A DNA stretch of 64,000 nucleotides from Candidatus Aenigmatarchaeota archaeon (GTDB lineage Archaea; Aenigmatarchaeota; Aenigmatarchaeia; Aenigmatarchaeales; JACQIB01): the NCBI GenBank assembly GCA_016198755.1, contig JACQIB010000004.1, forward strand, positions 27,192-91,191, in the 5' to 3' direction. This document shows, in pieces, positions 9,631 through 18,315 of the stretch (within the stretch, counting starts at the first letter, position 1; each line of letters begins with the position of its first letter). The notes beneath the pieces are model-generated. The model saw nothing but the letters and a program-made list of their open reading frames with translations. It had not been told where the DNA came from and searched no databases. The translations under genes and the position numbers were made by a program.

Positions 9631-12429
9631 TTACGCCTGTTCCCCCCCATAAACTATTGGGGCAGTTTTTTTCTGGCTGCGTTTCACAATAATCAAAACA
9701 ATAGCAACCATAACCAGAACAAGAGCCCCCCCAACCACATAATATATAGGTATCGGTATAACAGTTTCCCTACCGCCGCAGCTTCTCTCCTCCACAGATC
9801 TGTCATATTGATTGCTCTCTGCATTGCATTTGTAAACAACTCGTGTCTGTTTTTCATTTATACATTCAGACCATCCAGAGGGTTCAGGAACCTGTCCTGC
9901 GCACTCGGATATAGTTGTAGTTGTTTCTGGAATAATATTGGCTTTTGCAATGAAGGTTTTTGAATCAGTAACAAAGCTGTTTCCCGCAGAATCAAAAAGA
10001 TATACTTTCCAGACGTAGTTTCCATCCTCTTCCGGAGTGAACTTGAACTCAAGTGTATCAGATGTTCCAGAGAGCTGTTTTTCTGTGATATTTTTTTCGT
10101 TTATCTCCAAAATAGCTACCCCTAGTCCAATGTTATCTATTGCTTTTACAGTTAAAACAACCTCAGTGCCAACTCTTACTGTTTTCGCTGTCTGAATTTG
10201 CTCCAAAACAGTGGGCGCTTCAGTATCCACAGAAATTTTAAAGCTCAGCTCAGAAGAGTATTTTGAGTTTCCAGCCTTATCAGTTGCCTTTACTCTCCAT
10301 TTTACAGCAGTTCCTCCATTCGCACGGCTTATATAAGTAAAGTTGCTCCAATAGCTGCTCCCGGTCAGGTTAACAACGGATTTTTCCATATATCCTCCCC
10401 CCTCATTTACCTCCAAAAATGCCTGATCCAGTTCTGAGTTGTCAGTCCAGAGAACCCCGAGATTCACAGGAACACCCTTTGCGACTTCCTGGGAAGACTG
10501 CAGTGATTTTACTGGAACTGGCGGAGAATCATCCAAAAGAACCCTGATACTCTTCTGATCTGAAACAATCCAGTTCCCAGCGGTATCGTTTATATACACC
10601 CTCCATTTTACGGTTGTTCCGTCTTTTATGCTCCCATTCCTCCAGTTGAATGCTATATTTGCAAAATTATCTCCTCTTAGGTTTACAGGACTCCCATAAA
10701 CAGTTTTATTTCCGAATATTCCTGATTCATCTGTCTCCAATGTAGCCCAGCCAAGGGCAGCATTGTCTGTAACATTGATATTGATGAGAACAACAGCTCC
10801 TATACCTGCGATATCAGTGCTCTGTTTAATTGCAGTTATTACGGGAGATTCTGTATCTTCTATAACGAACTGTTTTTCAGTTGTTGAATTTATGTTTCCT
10901 CCAACATCATATCCTGCAAACTTCCATTTTACTGTAGAGCCATGTTGCAGGGTCTTGTTTGGATCTGACCAGGTAAAATTAGACTGTGCGCTTGTCCCAG
11001 ACAAACTTATTTTTGCAAAATCAACCCACTGTTTTCCGCTTGAGTTATACATCTGCAGCACTGTGTATGAAAGTCCTGTATTATCTGTCCATGCAGCTGA
11101 AACAGTCACATTTTCCCCGAGCTTTGGGGAAGCTGTAGATTGCTGGACAGAAGAATATGCCGGAGGGAAAATATCAGGCCCTATTGCATACAGTTTCCCG
11201 TTGTCAGATCCGAAATAAATTCCGTTTTTGCTTACTGCCGGGCTGGAAAATGCAGTAGAACCATAATTGTACTTCCAGAGCAAATCCTTCTGGTTGCCTC
11301 CATTATCCTTTTCAAGCCCCTCATCCACTCCATCAGAGGGATCAAAATCATATGAATAAACAAAACCATCATTTGAAACAACATACAATATATTGTTAGA
11401 AATAACAGGAGACGAGATGATTTGCCCTCCAACAATTGCGCTCCATAATATCTGCCCCGCGCTTGTAACAACTTTAACTTCTCCGCCATTATTTGTGAAA
11501 ACAATTTTGTTCCCCGATATTGCTGGAGAAGCATATGGCCATGCTCCGGCTGAGGCTATAAACAGGACCGCGCTCCCGTCAGAAATCTTTCTTACATAAT
11601 ACCCCTGCCCAGCCCCAGAACCCCCGCCTATTGCAACTATTTCCCCCCCAGCAGAGGAGGCCGCAGGAGTTGAATAAAATGTTCCTCCGCCCCCGAAATT
11701 AGAAGACCAGATTTTTGTGCCATCAGAGTCCTTATAGGCTGCCATATAGCTCTGGAAAGCTGCTATAACCTTATCCCCATAGACAGTTGGAGCTGCGTCT
11801 ACAAATTGCAGATTAACATCATTTACAGACCATATTCTACTCAAGCTTAAATCATATTTGTAAATATTTTGGTTCGAGCCAATATACAAATAACTACCTG
11901 CAGAAGCAATGGCTGGCCTGCTTGTAAATGCCAGCTGGGCTGAGGTTTGTACACCCCCATCCCTCATCTTTATCTTATAAATTAAATTTGGGTTCCCACC
12001 AGTGGTTGCAACATAGATAAAATCATTCACAATAACCGGCGATACAGTTATGGGAAGTCCGAGATTTGTTTTCCATATTAGAGTCCCGCTTATTTGATCC
12101 AAAGCATACAAATATCCATCATCCCCCCCGAAAACAACCTTCCCCCCAGCAATAACAGGATTTGTCTGTATTTTTTTACCTGAACCAGTGTCAAAAATCC
12201 ATCTTGTCATATTTTCATTTGCCCCAGGGCCAGGCCATGGGCTTTCTCCCGTATGGTTTGCCCAGCCCCTATGCTGAGTCCAGTTCTGGAAAACACTAAC
12301 AGAGGCTCCACCAACAACTCCGCCCCCACCTCCGCCGGGAAACCCTATCTGTGCTGTCCCTTCCTGTGATAAGTAAACAAAAACGAGCGTTATTGTAATA
12401 AACAAAATCACTGCAAACTTTTTGAGCAT
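9631..12429 (-). CDS. Surface protein: PQQ propeller and Ig-like repeats with C-terminal anchor
   Basis: The product has 932 residues. Residues 1-26 are a signal sequence, followed by a poly-Gly stretch (32-37). Residues about 75-415 form a PQQ-like propeller (for example 'VVFGGDDGYLYALDQ' and 'GTLIWKT'). Four Ig-like domains follow (about 420-835), each with a VKW(K/R)..xxD..GN strand. A six-Cys segment around 'CAGQVPEPSGWSEC' comes next. A membrane helix at about 895-917 and the tail KRSQKK end the protein. It is a shorter paralogue in domain design of the 2195-residue neighbour, from which it is 61 bases away on the same strand. A GGGGGGAGA ribosome binding site lies just before the ATG. 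PQQ-fold propellers here probably act as binding scaffolds; no quinoprotein active site was identified. Confidence 0.85.
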   Translation of the reverse strand: MLKKFAVILFITITLVFVYLSQEGTAQIGFPGGGGGGVVGGASVSVFQNWTQHRGWANHTGESPWPGPGANENMTRWIFDTGSGKKIQTNPVIAGGKVVFGGDDGYLYALDQISGTLIWKTNLGLPITVSPVIVNDFIYVATTGGNPNLIYKIKMRDGGVQTSAQLAFTSRPAIASAGSYLYIGSNQNIYKYDLSLSRIWSVNDVNLQFVDAAPTVYGDKVIAAFQSYMAAYKDSDGTKIWSSNFGGGGTFYSTPAASSAGGEIVAIGGGSGAGQGYYVRKISDGSAVLFIASAGAWPYASPAISGNKIVFTNNGGEVKVVTSAGQILWSAIVGGQIISSPVISNNILYVVSNDGFVYSYDFDPSDGVDEGLEKDNGGNQKDLLWKYNYGSTAFSSPAVSKNGIYFGSDNGKLYAIGPDIFPPAYSSVQQSTASPKLGENVTVSAAWTDNTGLSYTVLQMYNSSGKQWVDFAKISLSGTSAQSNFTWSDPNKTLQHGSTVKWKFAGYDVGGNINSTTEKQFVIEDTESPVITAIKQSTDIAGIGAVVLININVTDNAALGWATLETDESGIFGNKTVYGSPVNLRGDNFANIAFNWRNGSIKDGTTVKWRVYINDTAGNWIVSDQKSIRVLLDDSPPVPVKSLQSSQEVAKGVPVNLGVLWTDNSELDQAFLEVNEGGGYMEKSVVNLTGSSYWSNFTYISRANGGTAVKWRVKATDKAGNSKYSSELSFKISVDTEAPTVLEQIQTAKTVRVGTEVVLTVKAIDNIGLGVAILEINEKNITEKQLSGTSDTLEFKFTPEEDGNYVWKVYLFDSAGNSFVTDSKTFIAKANIIPETTTTISECAGQVPEPSGWSECINEKQTRVVYKCNAESNQYDRSVEERSCGGRETVIPIPIYYVVGGALVLVMVAIVLIIVKRSQKKTAPIVYGGEQA

Positions 12430-12468
12430 GTTCTCCCCCCGCGCTAAAAGAAAGTTAGCAAAGCCCGT

Positions 12469-12477
12469 ATATAAACA
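12469..12477 (-). promoter_or_regulatory. TATA box of the 932-residue surface protein
   Basis: The minus strand reads GTTTATATA about 44 bases before ATG 12429. That leaves a leader of roughly 18 bases holding the strong purine ribosome binding site at 12432-12440. Unlike several neighbours, this gene is therefore probably not leaderless. Confidence 0.5.
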
Positions 12478-12495
12478 TTCCTTACTATGTCCCGT

Positions 12496-13197
12496 CTAAT
12501 ATTCTTTCTCCAAAACTTCCCTTATTTTCTGTGCCAGCTTTTCCCCTATTCCTTCCGCTTCTTTTAGTTCCTGCTCAGAAGCAGCAAAAATCCCTGCAGG
12601 GCTTCCAAACTTTTTCAGCAAAGCCCTGGCTTTAACATTGCTAACCCCCGGCAACCCAGCTACAATAAACTCCTGCACATCTTTCACGGTTTCTGCTTTT
12701 TTCTCCCCTCTAACTGCAAGTTCCCTTCTCTCTGTCAATTGCTCCCTCCTTGCAATCCAGTTTATTAGTGCTGCCGATTCCTGCGGGTTTGCACTCCACA
12801 TTATTGGTATTCCATAATCGATAGCAATGCTCGCCAGCGCTCCTCTTACACTGTTTGGGTTTAGTCTACCGTATAAGTCATTCCCTTCTATCAGTAAAAT
12901 TGGTTTCTCAAAACTTTCTTTTAATGCTTCCGCCTGCTGGAAAAGCCTCTGGTCTGTTATAGAGTTTAAAAAATCCTGCGCAGCCTTCCTCTCTATCCCC
13001 ACTCTCTCAGAACATAGATAATCTGCAACCTCGAGTCTCTTGCTCTTGACAATACAATCAAACTTTCCCAGAGCTTCCACAACAGGTGAGTAAAATTCCC
13101 TTGAATCCACAAAAATCATTGGTTTTGGTGATTCAGGCTTTTTCAAAACCTGTTCCCCCAGAAAATCCAGATGCCCAGCTTTCTTTTTTTCAGCCAT
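12496..13197 (-). CDS. XPF/Mus81-type ERCC4 nuclease (Hef nuclease part)
   Basis: A 233-residue structure-specific DNA endonuclease. The ERCC4 nuclease core is visible: VDSRE (about 30-34), then GIERKAAQDFLNSI, the family's ERKxxxDF active-site motif, then 'LLIEGNDLYGR'. Two helix-hairpin-helix motifs follow at the C-terminus ('AGLPGVSNVKARALLKKFG' and 'EGIGEKLAQKI'). The family cuts forked and flapped DNA at stalled replication forks. In euryarchaeal Hef this nuclease is fused C-terminal to a helicase. Here the helicase is a separate gene 21 bases upstream on the same strand, in the order of the fused protein. No PCNA-binding motif was recognised. Confidence 0.9.
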   Translation of the reverse strand: MAEKKKAGHLDFLGEQVLKKPESPKPMIFVDSREFYSPVVEALGKFDCIVKSKRLEVADYLCSERVGIERKAAQDFLNSITDQRLFQQAEALKESFEKPILLIEGNDLYGRLNPNSVRGALASIAIDYGIPIMWSANPQESAALINWIARREQLTERRELAVRGEKKAETVKDVQEFIVAGLPGVSNVKARALLKKFGSPAGIFAASEQELKEAEGIGEKLAQKIREVLEKEY

Positions 13198-13218
13198 ACA
13201 ACAGAAATGTACATAACC

Positions 13219-14715
13219 TTATTTATCCTTTTGTTCCATACCTTTTCCAATCCCTTCCAGCTCTTCCCTCATTCTTCTCTCTTTCCTTTTTGCTGTATAC
13301 AGGTTTGCTTCATCTCTCGTCCCTTTGTTAACAAGCACAAAAACCCTCCCAGCCTTAATTCTTCCCACGCGACCGCGGCGCTGTATCGTTCTTATCTCAG
13401 AGGAAACAGGTTCATAAAAAACAGCAATATCAGCACTCGGTATATGCAATCCTTCCTCCCCCACAGGGCTTGTAACAAGAATATTGTAAACTCCGGCTGT
13501 AAAGTCTTTTATAGTATCTATCTGTTCTTTCTGGCTCTGTCCTGTCTCCCCCCCCTGCCCTACTAAAACAGCAGGTTTACACCCTTCTATATTCTTCAGT
13601 GCAGAAAAAACAGTGGAAATATTGTCCCTGAAATGGGAAAAGACTATAATGCTTGCCTTAGGATTTTCCTTTACTAACTTTTCTAGTAATATAAATTTAG
13701 GGCTTTCAAACCCCTCTACTTTCAGTTCTTGAGCAGTTCTCAATGCGTTCTGCACTTTTAAGTCTTGTAAGGCTCTTTCAGCAGCTTTATTCCCCTGTGT
13801 TCTTAACTTTTCCAAATACAAACAAAGAGCTGAAATACTCTGTGTTTCCAAAAGCTCAAGAGCATGCCATATTTTCAGTGTCTCTGCACAGAGAGACAAT
13901 ATACGGAAGTTTGCAGGATTCCCAGCCCTCAGTCCGGAAGCAGCCCTTTTCTGTGCCAGCAATAAATCAGTTTTGCTGTAAACATTAACTTTACACTGTT
14001 TCAGTTTTTCTACTCTTTCTTTCAGTGCAGCCTTAAGCGAGGATTGTATTTTCAGCATTTTCTCTGGTAATTCAGCTCTCAGAACCTCAAATTTTGATTC
14101 CTGTATATAGGGTTTTATATCCTCATCCTCTTCTGTTCTCATCTCAACAGCTTCCGTCCCCAAATTCTTGCAAACCTCCTCAATCTTTTCTTTTGTGCTC
14201 CCCGGGCTTGCTGTTAATCCCAGAACCCTAGGGTTTTTTGCCTGCTTCATGTAAACAGAAACTATTATAGGATAAGCATATTTTTTCACAGATCTGTGAC
14301 ACTCATCCACAACCAGCAAGCTGAACTCTGCGAGCGAAAGCCTGCCCCCGTGCAAATCATTAGCTATTGTCTGCGGTGTAGCTGCAATAATTTTTGCTTC
14401 TTTGTAAATTTCTTTTCTCTCCAGCGGGTTTACAACTCCTGTAAGCACAACAATTTTCTCTTTTTCTATAGTCAGCATATTCTGGAACGCAGAACAGTGC
14501 TGCTCAGCCAATGGTCTTGTGGGAGCCATAATTAGAACCTTTCCTCCGAACTTTTCCATTCTCTGTGCAGAAAGCAAAACAGCAAGCGCGGTTTTACCAG
14601 TCCCAGTAGGCAGAACACATAAAGTATTTTTACCCACAGCAGTATTCAGTATTGAAGACTGATACAGCCTCTCTTCTATGCTGTTTGGCTTTATCAGAGG
14701 ATGTGTTATAAACAT
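13219..14715 (-). CDS. hef: Hef/FANCM-type superfamily 2 DNA helicase
   Basis: A 498-residue ATP-dependent helicase. The N-terminus 'HPLIKPNSIEERLYQ' matches the Hef/FANCM start. Motif I PTGTGKT is at about 36-42, DECH (motif II) at about 137-140, TASPG (motif III) at about 168-172, and motif VI 'IQRRGRVGR' at about 455. The helical insert between the two RecA lobes (about 230-320) is in the expected place. It remodels forks and junctions for the nuclease encoded next. The start is set at ATG 14715 because GTGAG four bases upstream looks like the ribosome binding site; an in-frame GTG at 14724 is possible. The protein ends without the ERCC4 domain, so this is the helicase half of a split Hef. 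Confidence 0.9.
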   Translation of the reverse strand: MFITHPLIKPNSIEERLYQSSILNTAVGKNTLCVLPTGTGKTALAVLLSAQRMEKFGGKVLIMAPTRPLAEQHCSAFQNMLTIEKEKIVVLTGVVNPLERKEIYKEAKIIAATPQTIANDLHGGRLSLAEFSLLVVDECHRSVKKYAYPIIVSVYMKQAKNPRVLGLTASPGSTKEKIEEVCKNLGTEAVEMRTEEDEDIKPYIQESKFEVLRAELPEKMLKIQSSLKAALKERVEKLKQCKVNVYSKTDLLLAQKRAASGLRAGNPANFRILSLCAETLKIWHALELLETQSISALCLYLEKLRTQGNKAAERALQDLKVQNALRTAQELKVEGFESPKFILLEKLVKENPKASIIVFSHFRDNISTVFSALKNIEGCKPAVLVGQGGETGQSQKEQIDTIKDFTAGVYNILVTSPVGEEGLHIPSADIAVFYEPVSSEIRTIQRRGRVGRIKAGRVFVLVNKGTRDEANLYTAKRKERRMREELEGIGKGMEQKDK

Positions 14716-14741
14716 TATTCTCACGTTTTCTTAGAGTAATT

Positions 14742-16004
14742 TTACCCTTTCTGTTTCAGCGCAGAAGGAGTTGAGCCTGCATGCCAGCTCTGCCTCATTC
14801 TAATCTGTACATTGAAAAGTCGCTCAGAATTATCATCTAAAACAACAGCAGAGCCTTTTGTTTTGGGCAGGTCTGTAATATTTTTTCTCAAATCCTCAAG
14901 CAAATAGGTTTGCATTATTCCGGATAAAGCTTCCATATCAGGTTTCGCTGTTAAACGATGGGCTATAACCAAATCAGCCTGTGCTATAGCATCCTCATGC
15001 AGCTTATTCGGCCTTTGGGTGGCAAGAACAAGGGAAATTCCAGGCTGCCTTCCTTGGCGAAGCAAGGTCAGGAAAGGACCTGTAGATGCTGTTTCGCGCT
15101 CAGACCCTATAAAGTTGTGCGCTTCATCCACCATTATCCATGTTAACGGAACCTTTCTCTTTTCTTCCCCTGCAATAAGTGCAGACTCTTCTTCGCGTCT
15201 GGCAGAAATGCGTACAGAATAGATTTCCCTTGCCAAAAATCCTAAAAATAACGAGCGCACAGCCCAGTCCATTAAACTCACATCTAATATCGTAACAGAG
15301 CCGGGCTTCATTATATCCTCTATTCTAAGATCTTTATCTGAAAAAATCCCCCAGTTTTCAGCCCCATAGAATCTGTTTTCCAGCGATAGCCTCTCTTTCT
15401 CTCCTGATTTTTTATCCCCTTCTATTTCTTTTAGTATATTCTCCAGACCATATTTTTTTCCTTCCAATTTTTTCAAAGCCCTTTGCAGTAAAATTCCCTC
15501 AGGTTCTGTAAGCTGGATACCAAAGGTCAGTGCCCAGTCTCCAGCAGATAAAGCTGAAGGCTGTAAAGAAAATGCCCCGTCAAATCCCAAATGTTTTTCT
15601 TTGTATACCTGTTCAAACCCTTTTGGAACAAGATTCTGAACTGGAAATCCCTTTGGTTGCACCCCCCATTCCCTTAACTGCAGCAAAGCAGAATCATTTG
15701 CAATTTTCATGCTCCAGAAAATTCCCATTGTATCCACAATCAAAACAGAAAGACTATCCCTTACATCAGCAGGCAGGTTCATAACTTCCTCAGCCATCAA
15801 AGCCATTGTAAAGCTCTTTCCACTTCCCCTTTTTCCAACAATCAAAGCCACATGCGGCTGTGCCATATCCAGAAAAACAGGATTAGTTAAATTATAGTCA
15901 AATCCAGCTTTCACCAAATGTTTTCCAATATAGGCCGTTCCTCGCTTCCCGAACTTCTTCAGGTCACTCTGTTCCCTTCCCAATATAATCTCTTCCATAG
16001 GCAT
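14742..16004 (-). CDS. HerA-like hexameric ATPase (DUF87 family)
   Basis: A 420-residue P-loop ATPase. Walker A GKRGSGKS is at 57-64, after the region 'YIGKHLVKAG'. Walker B is in 'MVDEAHNFIG' (about 300). 'LLRQGRQPGISLVLATQRP', following Walker B, is characteristic of HerA/FtsK-like pumps. HerA proteins translocate DNA and, in archaea, usually partner with NurA in end resection. No nurA is visible here. Instead the gene lies 26 bases upstream of the Hef-type helicase and nuclease, which suggests a fork-repair operon. The N-terminal HAS barrel of classical HerA is short. An ATG at 15998 is an alternative start. Confidence 0.85.
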   Translation of the reverse strand: MPMEEIILGREQSDLKKFGKRGTAYIGKHLVKAGFDYNLTNPVFLDMAQPHVALIVGKRGSGKSFTMALMAEEVMNLPADVRDSLSVLIVDTMGIFWSMKIANDSALLQLREWGVQPKGFPVQNLVPKGFEQVYKEKHLGFDGAFSLQPSALSAGDWALTFGIQLTEPEGILLQRALKKLEGKKYGLENILKEIEGDKKSGEKERLSLENRFYGAENWGIFSDKDLRIEDIMKPGSVTILDVSLMDWAVRSLFLGFLAREIYSVRISARREEESALIAGEEKRKVPLTWIMVDEAHNFIGSERETASTGPFLTLLRQGRQPGISLVLATQRPNKLHEDAIAQADLVIAHRLTAKPDMEALSGIMQTYLLEDLRKNITDLPKTKGSAVVLDDNSERLFNVQIRMRQSWHAGSTPSALKQKG

Positions 16005-16074
16005 AAAAGAAATTGCTGCTACAGGTTATTAAATAAAGTTGTTATGGGCTTTAATGTGATTATTGGACTATGTA

Positions 16075-17079
16075 TCAGGCCTTGCAGCAAAGGAACCATA
16101 CACCAGGATCATTTTTCCAGTCCACTGAGCCACCACATGCTTCATCATACCCTCTCCAGGATATACTGGCGATCTGCAACCCTCCAGCATTTGAAGGGAA
16201 ATTCCCACCACAGCTCTTGCAGAATGCACATGAGTTCAAAACACCGCCTGCAACCTTTTCCTTTGTAACAGCTCCGTTTGCCAGCTTTGATGTAGCCACA
16301 GCTCCGTCTCCTATTTTTGATGAAGTAACAGCATTATCAGCCAGTTCAGTTGTGCTAACACCATTATTTTCTATCTGCAGTGCTCCAACAGAATCAGCAG
16401 CCAGCTTATCTTTTGTTACAGTGCTGCCAAATAATTTTGCGCCAGTTATAGTTCCATCAGCAATTTGTGTTGCTGTTATAGTTCCGTCCTGTATTTTAGA
16501 ACCCTTTACCTTCATGGCAGAATTTGTTCCGCAAGCATCTGCATTTATATTACTTACAGCTGCACCACAAATAAGCCTATCTCCCTGTATGCTCCCGCCC
16601 TTTATTTTGCCATTTGTTACAGATTCATCTGCCAGCTTTCCTGTTGTTATAGACCCGTCAGCCACAGCAAAGTTTTTCCTTGCTATAAAAGCCCCCGGAG
16701 CAATAATAATCCTTGGGGAAAGTTTGTTCCCGCCAATCTCCAGCTCTGCATAATATTCCTTATCAAATGTTATAGAATTTGGGAAAGCCTTTGTTTTTCC
16801 AAGGCTTGCAAACCAAGTCCCTTTTTTCACAGAAATAGTCTGGGTTTCTGTAAACAATGCTGTCCCAGCAGTTGCAACATCATACAAATTAAATGTGATG
16901 CTCAAATCCTGTGTTACAGGTTTCCCAGTAGAATCTTTAAGGAACCCCTGAAGCGGGAGCTGCTCTTTTACAACAGCTTGCCCTGGTTGTGTTGTGGTTG
17001 TCTGTGCAACAGCTAAAGCAGCCATTATTGCAAATACAGCCAGAACAGAAAACAAAACAACTTTTGCACTCCCTTTCAT
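16075..17079 (-). CDS. Secreted fibre-like repeat protein with Cys-rich tip
   Basis: A 334-residue exported protein with a signal peptide (about 1-26, ending 'ALAVAQ'), then a Thr/Gln spacer. A beta-rich domain (about 40-140, with 'LSITFNLYD' and 'SVKKGTWFASLG') resembles the base domain of bacterial collagen-like and tail-fibre proteins. Residues about 140-280 are roughly ten short repeats of the type (A/D)(D/G)xx(I/V)TxxK(I/L), as in trimeric beta-helical stalks. The last 55 residues hold eight Cys, ending FLCCKA. No C-terminal membrane helix is present, unlike the neighbouring surface proteins. The start is ATG 17079, preceded by GTGAT and a TATA box 26 bases away. The function is likely a surface or appendage fibre (inference). 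Confidence 0.75.
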   Translation of the reverse strand: MKGSAKVVLFSVLAVFAIMAALAVAQTTTTQPGQAVVKEQLPLQGFLKDSTGKPVTQDLSITFNLYDVATAGTALFTETQTISVKKGTWFASLGKTKAFPNSITFDKEYYAELEIGGNKLSPRIIIAPGAFIARKNFAVADGSITTGKLADESVTNGKIKGGSIQGDRLICGAAVSNINADACGTNSAMKVKGSKIQDGTITATQIADGTITGAKLFGSTVTKDKLAADSVGALQIENNGVSTTELADNAVTSSKIGDGAVATSKLANGAVTKEKVAGGVLNSCAFCKSCGGNFPSNAGGLQIASISWRGYDEACGGSVDWKNDPGVWFLCCKA

Positions 17080-17100
17080 ACAAATCACTCTGCTTTTTAC

Positions 17101-17110
17101 ATATAAATAC
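17101..17110 (-). promoter_or_regulatory. TATA box of the fibre-like protein gene
   Basis: The minus strand reads GTATTTATAT, centred 26 bases before ATG 17079. This indicates a leaderless or almost leaderless transcript. Confidence 0.55.
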
Positions 17111-17111
17111 T

Positions 17112-18284
17112 TTATCTTTTTGATTGTATAGGAAGTTTTTCAACCGTAGCAGTATGTTTCCTGCTGTATATATAGTATCCAAGACCTCCAGCAACTGCAA
17201 CAGCAGCTATTATTATAATCAATGGAAGCAGCACTTCAGTTGAAAGCCCGCCCTTTGGAAGTGTGGATGTAGTATCTGGTACAGATCCAGTTGTTGTTGA
17301 TTCTTCTGTAGACAGTGTTGTTGTAGTCCCTATTGGAGCCGCTTTCACAGTCAGGCTAAAGCTACCAGATTCTGTTTTTAATCCTGCCCCGTCCTCCACA
17401 GTTATTTTCCAGTTAATTTTAGCTCCGGCCTTCAGTTTTGAAGTATCATACTTGAACTTAACAACAGTTTTTGTCTTCCCTCCTATATCTGCTGTCTGCA
17501 CAACATTCCCACCCACAACCAGCTGCGCCTTTTTCAATCCAACATTATCCTCCACTGTTGCAAACAAAAGTATAGAATCCCCAATAACAGGTTCCTCCGG
17601 AGTTGCTGTAGCATCTTTTATGGTTGGAGCAACAGTGTCCTTACCCCCTATAGTGAAGCTTCCTACATCACTCTCAGCAGAGTTATCAGAAGTATCATAT
17701 CCAATCATTTTCCATTTTACAACCGTGTCTTTAGGAACACTTCCTGACCATGTATAGGTTGCTGTAGCTCTTGTTCCAGTAAGAGTTATTATTTTTGCCT
17801 GCTGGAAACCAGCTCCTTCATCTATAAAAACAACAGCCCTGTCCAATCCTGAATCATCTTCCCACTCAACAGAAAATGTAACGGCCTCACCAACATTAGG
17901 GAGGGTTTTATCTTGTGTTGTGTTCTGTGGGACTGGAGGTGTAGAATCTCCGGAAGAGAGCGGCCCGAAAACAGCTGTATAATCAGAAGAGGAAGCCTCT
18001 CCAACAGGTTCGTCTGTATATGTTGCTATTCCAGAATAATCAGAACTGGAACTATCAGAAGGAGACCCACCAGCAGAACCGCTATCAATCACATATTCCT
18101 CCCCGCCGGAAACAACATAAGCTGTTGGCTGGAAAAAAGAAGAAGCAACAGAGAATGCAACAAAAAGGGAAACCACAATACCCAGCATTGCAACAGGTAT
18201 TGAAGGATCCTGATGTGCATGCCCAATCCTGTATTTTGCATGTCTTACAGAATGTCTGCCTGACTTTGAATATCTTTTTGCCAT
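17112..18284 (-). CDS. Membrane-anchored surface protein with two Ig-like domains
   Basis: A 390-residue protein with a basic N-terminus rich in His and Arg, a membrane helix (about 28-52), and a Ser/Asp/Gly-rich spacer. Two Ig-like domains follow: about 115-215, with 'VVKWKMIGYDTSDN', and about 218-308, with 'KINWKITVEDGAGL'. A Thr/Ser-rich linker, a second membrane helix (about 350-372) and a short tail end it. The Ig signature is the same as in the 932- and 2195-residue proteins. It lies 31 bases downstream of the 613-residue protein gene on the same strand. AT-rich TATA-like sequence at 18298-18320 partly overlaps the end of that gene, so it may also be transcribed on its own. Confidence 0.8.
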   Translation of the reverse strand: MAKRYSKSGRHSVRHAKYRIGHAHQDPSIPVAMLGIVVSLFVAFSVASSFFQPTAYVVSGGEEYVIDSGSAGGSPSDSSSSDYSGIATYTDEPVGEASSSDYTAVFGPLSSGDSTPPVPQNTTQDKTLPNVGEAVTFSVEWEDDSGLDRAVVFIDEGAGFQQAKIITLTGTRATATYTWSGSVPKDTVVKWKMIGYDTSDNSAESDVGSFTIGGKDTVAPTIKDATATPEEPVIGDSILLFATVEDNVGLKKAQLVVGGNVVQTADIGGKTKTVVKFKYDTSKLKAGAKINWKITVEDGAGLKTESGSFSLTVKAAPIGTTTTLSTEESTTTGSVPDTTSTLPKGGLSTEVLLPLIIIIAAVAVAGGLGYYIYSRKHTATVEKLPIQSKR

Positions 18285-18315
18285 TTATCTCAATCCACTT
18301 TATATTTTTACATAT

